Assembly (NCBI GenBank): GCA_012861695.1
Contig: JAAOOA010000272.1
Location: 1-64,000, forward strand
Length of the DNA: 64,000 bases
From: Trematomus loennbergii
Taxonomy: Eukaryota; Chordata; Actinopteri; Perciformes; Nototheniidae
Reading direction: 5' to 3'
Part shown: in pieces, positions 59,574 to 64,000 of the stretch
How the letters are laid out: each line of letters opens with the position of its first letter
How positions within the stretch are numbered: the stretch's first letter is position 1
Program-made: the position numbers and the translations under genes
The notes under the pieces: model-generated
What the model was told of the DNA's origin: nothing
Databases searched by the model: none
The model's input: only the letters and a program-made list of their open reading frames with translations

Positions 59574-61915
59574 CATACTTGCCAACCTTGAGACCTCAGA
59601 AATCGGAGCATTTCCAAAACCACCGCGGGGGGGGTGCTAGTGGATCGCCGGAGCTGTATTAGATTAAAGGGCCCATGTCATGGCCATTTCCACTGATCAT
59701 AATTACATTGTTGAGGTATACTAAAATAGATTTATACTGTGCAATTTTCCAAACTCACATTGGTTTCGCATACAGCATCTCTGTCAAGCATGTGTATTCA
59801 GCAGTATTCACTTTCTCCACTAAACGGCTTGTTGGAGCTCTAGCCCCCCCCTCCCTGTGAGCCTAGTGTGCTCCGATTGGTCAGCTCGGCCACTCGTTCT
59901 GATTAGTCAACCACCAGAGAGGCTGCGCCCATGTCTAACAGTGCTTTTCCCGGCTGCTCTCAGCGTAACATCAGTCTTATCATGGCGTCGGCACAGCCAT
60001 ATATTTTATATACATATATATTTGTAACTGTTGTTATAGAAGAGTGTGACGGCCCCAGGGCCTTTGTCTTACGATGGGTTGGAGCTGAAGAGGCTAATCA
60101 GCACGATCACGGACACCTCCGGACACTACGGCCCCAGTCTCTCTCCAAAGCGGCTGCAGGAAGACTAACTGCGATCCTCTCAACCACCTATATCTGCATT
60201 TACGACAATAAATGTGCCGTGGTTTTGTAAACTCGTGTATGTCTCCTTGTCTTTGTGGCCTACGAGCCGCTCATAACAAAGAGTAAGTTATTTTTACCCG
60301 TTATAAACTACTACTGTTTGATGATAAATCAAATCATGGTTTGCTATATATGAATTCAGGGAAGAAAGGATAGGCCTACTAAGTATTTCCATTAAACTTT
60401 ATTTTTAGAAATGTACAAAATGAACATAAATATACATATATACACGGTATATCATCCATTCCTCCTCCTCGCATCTTGCTGCGCACAGCCGGTGCTGCGG
60501 TGCCTTTTAGCACGACGCCTCAGTAGTAGTAGAAGTGCCTTTTAGCACGTCATGGATTGTCCGCCAGGATCTGGCTGGACGAAATCAAATGCAAATCACA
60601 AAATATTAGAGAAACTAAGTTGTTTTAGATTCGTTAGTAGTAGTTGTGTAATGAACAGCTTGCCTGCTAATATGCTAACCTAGCTTTGTTTACCTTGGTA
60701 GCTAACACGATATGAACGTTAGCTTGGAGGAAAGGCAACTATAATGCAGTGTAATAAAACTACTATGAACAAAAGCTAGTGGTTCATATTAGGCTAGCAA
60801 TAACGTGTTTATAATTGTAATCGCATACGGGTATTCTGCTACCATACAATGTAACTTGCATGAATACATTGTTTTGCGCTAGCATACAGCTAGCCTCGTT
60901 AGCTACATGCAGTATATGTACGGTCACAATGTACGGTAAATCACAGTACAGTATACTGTATGAGTATTCCGTGTGTGTGAATGCAGACATTCTCCTGCTA
61001 TGAGATACATGTATGCAAGGCCATCTGCTGATATTAGAGTTGATATATGGAAACTCTAGCAACTTAGTTAGCACAGTTAGCACTGTGTCAATGGCTTAGC
61101 AGTCCAACACAGTTTACACATTTAAACAGTCTTGTTTGATAAATACACAAATAACAATGCAAACTTACAGGTTGTATACCCAGATCTTCCCCTGCTCCAA
61201 ACGGTCCAAACAAGCTGTGCATATCCGGCCTCAAACTGGGCAATGTTTTGGAAGCTTTCGTCTGTGAAATGCCGGTTCTTCGAACCTCTGGAGGAGGAAC
61301 CGCCGCTGCTGGTGTGGCCATAGCTCTTCGGGATTGGTCCATTTCGTTCCGGGTACCGCATGACATCATGCGGTACCCGGAAGAATCAAATGGGCAGTGA
61401 CGTATCTCCAACGAGGCGTTTTGGGGAGGTATTTTCTGTGTTAGAGTTTTACTCGCTACAGGGTGTACTTTGAGGGTTTTGACTCTGCACACCGTTTACA
61501 TGCATAAAAACCTTCATAACACACAAGGGGACGGGTAATAACCGGAAAAGCATGACATGGGAGCTTTAAACATTAACATGCTTATTGTAGTTGTAAGTGC
61601 ACTGCCTTGCGGCCTGTAGCACCATATGTGTGGGCTGGACCTCTATTTTACAGGAAAGGAGTGAGCAGAGGGTAGAATTGTCGATTCTTCTGTTTGCTGT
61701 GACTATCTTCCTCACCCTCTCAGACTTTCAGTTGCGCGCGCTACGCTACCATGGAAACCAAACAATGGTGTAGCTGTATTAAAGTCCGAGTGGAAACAGT
61801 CCTGAGTAAATCTGATTTTGTCAGAAATCGGGAGAAATATGACCCCGGGAGGAAACCGGGAGAGGGCAATGAAATCGGGAGTCTCCCGCGAAAATCGGGA
61901 GGGTTGGCAAGTATG
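59574..61915. mobile_element. hAT MITE interrupted by a TTAA element (U3)
   Basis: The ancestral hAT MITE (cccacggg at 59566-59573 and 61916-61923) is split. Its left 95 bp are at 59574-59668 and the rest at 61566-61915. The intervening 59669-61565 is the TTAA element. Confidence 0.92.
59669..61565 (-). mobile_element. 1897-bp TTAA-TSD element, U3, opposite orientation
   Basis: Identical in length to 42837-44733 and its reverse complement apart from scattered differences. It is flanked by ttaaa on both sides (59664-59668, 61566-61570). In U1 and U2 the target reads gattaacattaac, with one a fewer. The two gene-like units inside face the opposite way: 61314-60501 on minus and 59982-60230 on plus. 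Confidence 0.92.
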
Positions 61916-62967
61916 CCCACGGGACCGCGCCGCCCGGCACGTTCATGTTACGTGTTCAGTACTACATGCGTTTTACCTTACCCATGGATGCACAATAAGA
62001 ACGGAACATATAATCCGAATTTGAAAATACACAACCAGAGAAAATCTGCCACTTCCTTATAGAGCCCCTCCTCCAACACACACGAACGCGCACATGACCA
62101 ATGAGGGCACGAGATAAGTTTGTGCACAGATGGAAAGCTGACAGGCAGGTAGGCCATCCAGTTATTTTAGCCGGGCCGGCTCAGATGATTGGTCGTGCTT
62201 TTTACAGTACTACGGCTTCCACAGATGACATTTTTTTATGGATTTTTTGTCAAAGCACTTAAAGATATTCATTGCTATCGGGATGTTAAGAGCATTCCAT
62301 GGAATATAACAAAAAGTGTATCTCGAGCCGGTTTCTCAAACTTACCTACCCTACCTTTAGGTGGAGTTTTAGTGAAGTACTAAACTATATTTATGAATCA
62401 GAATACATTTTCCACCACTGTAAATGTGGTTGTAATAAAAGAGTTTCAGACTGAACGGCTCTGGTTGTTCTTGGTGCACACTGCCCCTCAGAGGATGGAA
62501 GCAAGACATTTATAGTAGGAAATAAAACTCAAGAGAAATAGAAATCATTTTAATTGTTTTGTTTTATCACACTGTATCATTACAAACACAAAGGATCAAA
62601 AACATCCTTTACGTAAAATTAAAAACAAAAAAAAATTCTTTCTATTTACATCTTATTGTTTAATACAGAAAGTAACTCAATTTACAACAAAAAAAGGAAC
62701 ATTGTGTCTGGTCCGTTTTGTTTTATACATTCTGAGCTGTTTTGACATTTATAGTAGGAAACAAAACTCAAGAGAAACAGAAATAATTTTAATTATTTTA
62801 TCACACTGTACACAAACACAGCAAAGGATCAAAAACATCCTTTACGTAAAATTAAAAACAAAAAAATGTTCTTTCTATTTACATCTTATTGTTGAATACA
62901 GAAAGTAACTCCATTTTTTTTTTTTTAAATGTACATATTGTGTCCGGTCTGTTTTGTTTTGTTTTAT

Positions 62968-63049
62968 TCATTCGGAGCTTTCTGAGATTATTCTTGTGAA
63001 GTAAGAACCGCCGGCTGAGCACAGACGTTCTGGATGCTGTAAGCACTTC
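62968..63049 (-). pseudogene. cenpc: cenpc terminal exon E1, copy U4
   Basis: The 82-nt terminal exon has the acceptor tttccacag and TGAATAAA end as in other copies, but one base is missing in the ttctt(t)acttc stretch, shifting the last 10 or so codons. Upstream exons lie outside the window, so the state of this copy is unknown. Confidence 0.75.
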
Positions 63050-63235
63050 CTGTGGAAACAGAACGGTACAAAATCATTAAAACCATCGAGGCACATCGGA
63101 CAATTTACTGCTGAAGAAGAAAAAGGCTCTGGTTTCAGACAGGGGGTGAAAAGAGGTGCTGCAGCACAGGCAGTATGAGAACAAGAGCTTTTTGAACATT
63201 AAAGCATGGAGACATGTCCCAGAGACACTACATAC

Positions 63236-64000
63236 TAGGGGTGTTGAAATTAACCGTTTCTGCGATGCGGACGTGGACGATTCTGCATCGATGCAGTGAC
63301 AGAACATAATCGATTATAGCGTAGTAACGTTGCTTCCTGATTTAGGGCCGCGGCTTTACAATAACGTTTGTTTTTCTGTCACTTGAATATCAAATCGGTC
63401 GGTGACGCAGAGATCAGGGAACAGACGTGACAACGGCACATCGACTCCAAACACGGAGCAGTCGGCTTTATCCACCAACACAAGAACACCAGTCCAGAAC
63501 CAACAGCAGAAGGACCCGCTCTGAATCGGTCCGTGTCGCTGCGGCTCAGACACACAGGGATTTATGTTTTAAAAAGATACTCGCGTTACAATCATGTCAG
63601 GTTTTTGGTGGATTTAGTTAAGTCTTGGATTGCAGAGTATGAATGTCCTCTTGCTATTTTCAGACGATATATATAAGTGTGTAAAGTTTGTGAAGGCAGG
63701 AGGAAAAAGCTTCCGCGATCACCGTCTCCTCTCCGTTCCTCCAAACCCCGGACAGGCTGATAGTGACCTGATAGAAACGTTATTATTCACTTAATCACTG
63801 ATTGAGATATGAAGCTAACTTAATCTCCTACAATCATGGGATGTAATGTAACAGTAAAACAGAGAATGTAAGTGTGCACCCACATGCTGTTGTAAATACT
63901 CCTGTTGTCTGCTGTGTTCAGACTCAAGTCAGGTTGTGATGCCACATTCAGGACATTCAGTGTCCTTTTTTTAAACAGAAGAGCGTTGCTAGAAGCTGCA
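63236..64000. mobile_element. hAT-like element in E2/E1 intron (U4), cut by window end
   Basis: Left end taggggtgttg as in the other units. The right end is not reached. The sequence ends within the element at gttgctagaagctgca. Confidence 0.7.

Larger units (their letters stand above)
44801..62355 (-). repeat. Array unit U3 (about 17.6 kb)
   Basis: The unit lies between tttaggtggag junctions at 44801 and 62356. It lacks the U2-specific nested pair but shares the U2/U3 insertions. Its private insertion is the TTAA element at 59669-61565, which sits inside the ancestral hAT MITE. Compared with U2 it shows many single-base deletions in coding and non-coding sequence alike. Confidence 0.92.
62356..64000 (-). 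repeat. Array unit U4, start only
   Basis: The fourth unit begins at tttaggtggag and is cut by the window end inside the E2/E1 intron element. It shows the 240-bp 3'-flank duplication as in U2 and U3, and the empty TTAA site at 62281 just before it, so it belongs to the U2/U3 group. Confidence 0.9.

Overview
The window looks like vertebrate nuclear DNA from a teleost fish, probably a percomorph. Evidence: spliced genes with GT-AG introns, dense non-autonomous DNA transposons with clear target-site duplications (TSDs), a tRNA-derived SINE with a fish-type tail, long minisatellites, and no prokaryotic-style genes. The species cannot be named from the sequence.

Layout. Bases 1-4996 are apparently single-copy and hold a 57-bp minisatellite (1881-3614, about 30 units). 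From about 4997 to the window end the sequence is a tandem array on the minus strand. The repeated unit is about 17.5-18.7 kb and carries the 3' half of one gene. By domain architecture and by exon phases that join correctly across most introns, I identify it as cenpc (centromere protein C): an acidic/basic linker, two CENP-C-type motifs of the RR..R.P..WW kind, and a C-terminal Mif2/CENP-C cupin. Full-length units are U1 (8054-26143), U2 (26144-44800) and U3 (44801-62355). A fourth, U4, begins at 62356 and is cut by the window end. Two short truncated pieces, A0 (4997-5511) and A1 (5512-8053), sit at the left edge. Each full unit has 11 recognisable exons (E11 to E1 below, E1 being the last exon with the stop codon). 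No N-terminal exons are seen in any unit, so the promoter-bearing parent probably lies to the right of 64000.

Every copy carries lesions, and they differ between copies. U1 lost the first CENP-C motif and is frameshifted in the second. U2 has an intact E7-E1 run (second motif plus whole cupin) but frameshifts upstream. U3 has the longest linker exon but many one-base deletions. Many lesions lie in homopolymers, so decay and uncorrected long-read error cannot be separated here.

Mobile elements date the array. U1 alone holds a 3.07-kb hAT transposon with a spliced BED-finger transposase, a 1.1-kb long-TIR element inside a SINE, a foldback element and a hAT MITE. U2 and U3 share several insertions that U1 lacks. 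U2 alone has a nested pair (3-bp-TSD element containing a hAT). U2 and U3 each hold an identical-length (1897 bp) TTAA-TSD element at different sites and in opposite orientations. That element contains two convergent miniature transcription units.
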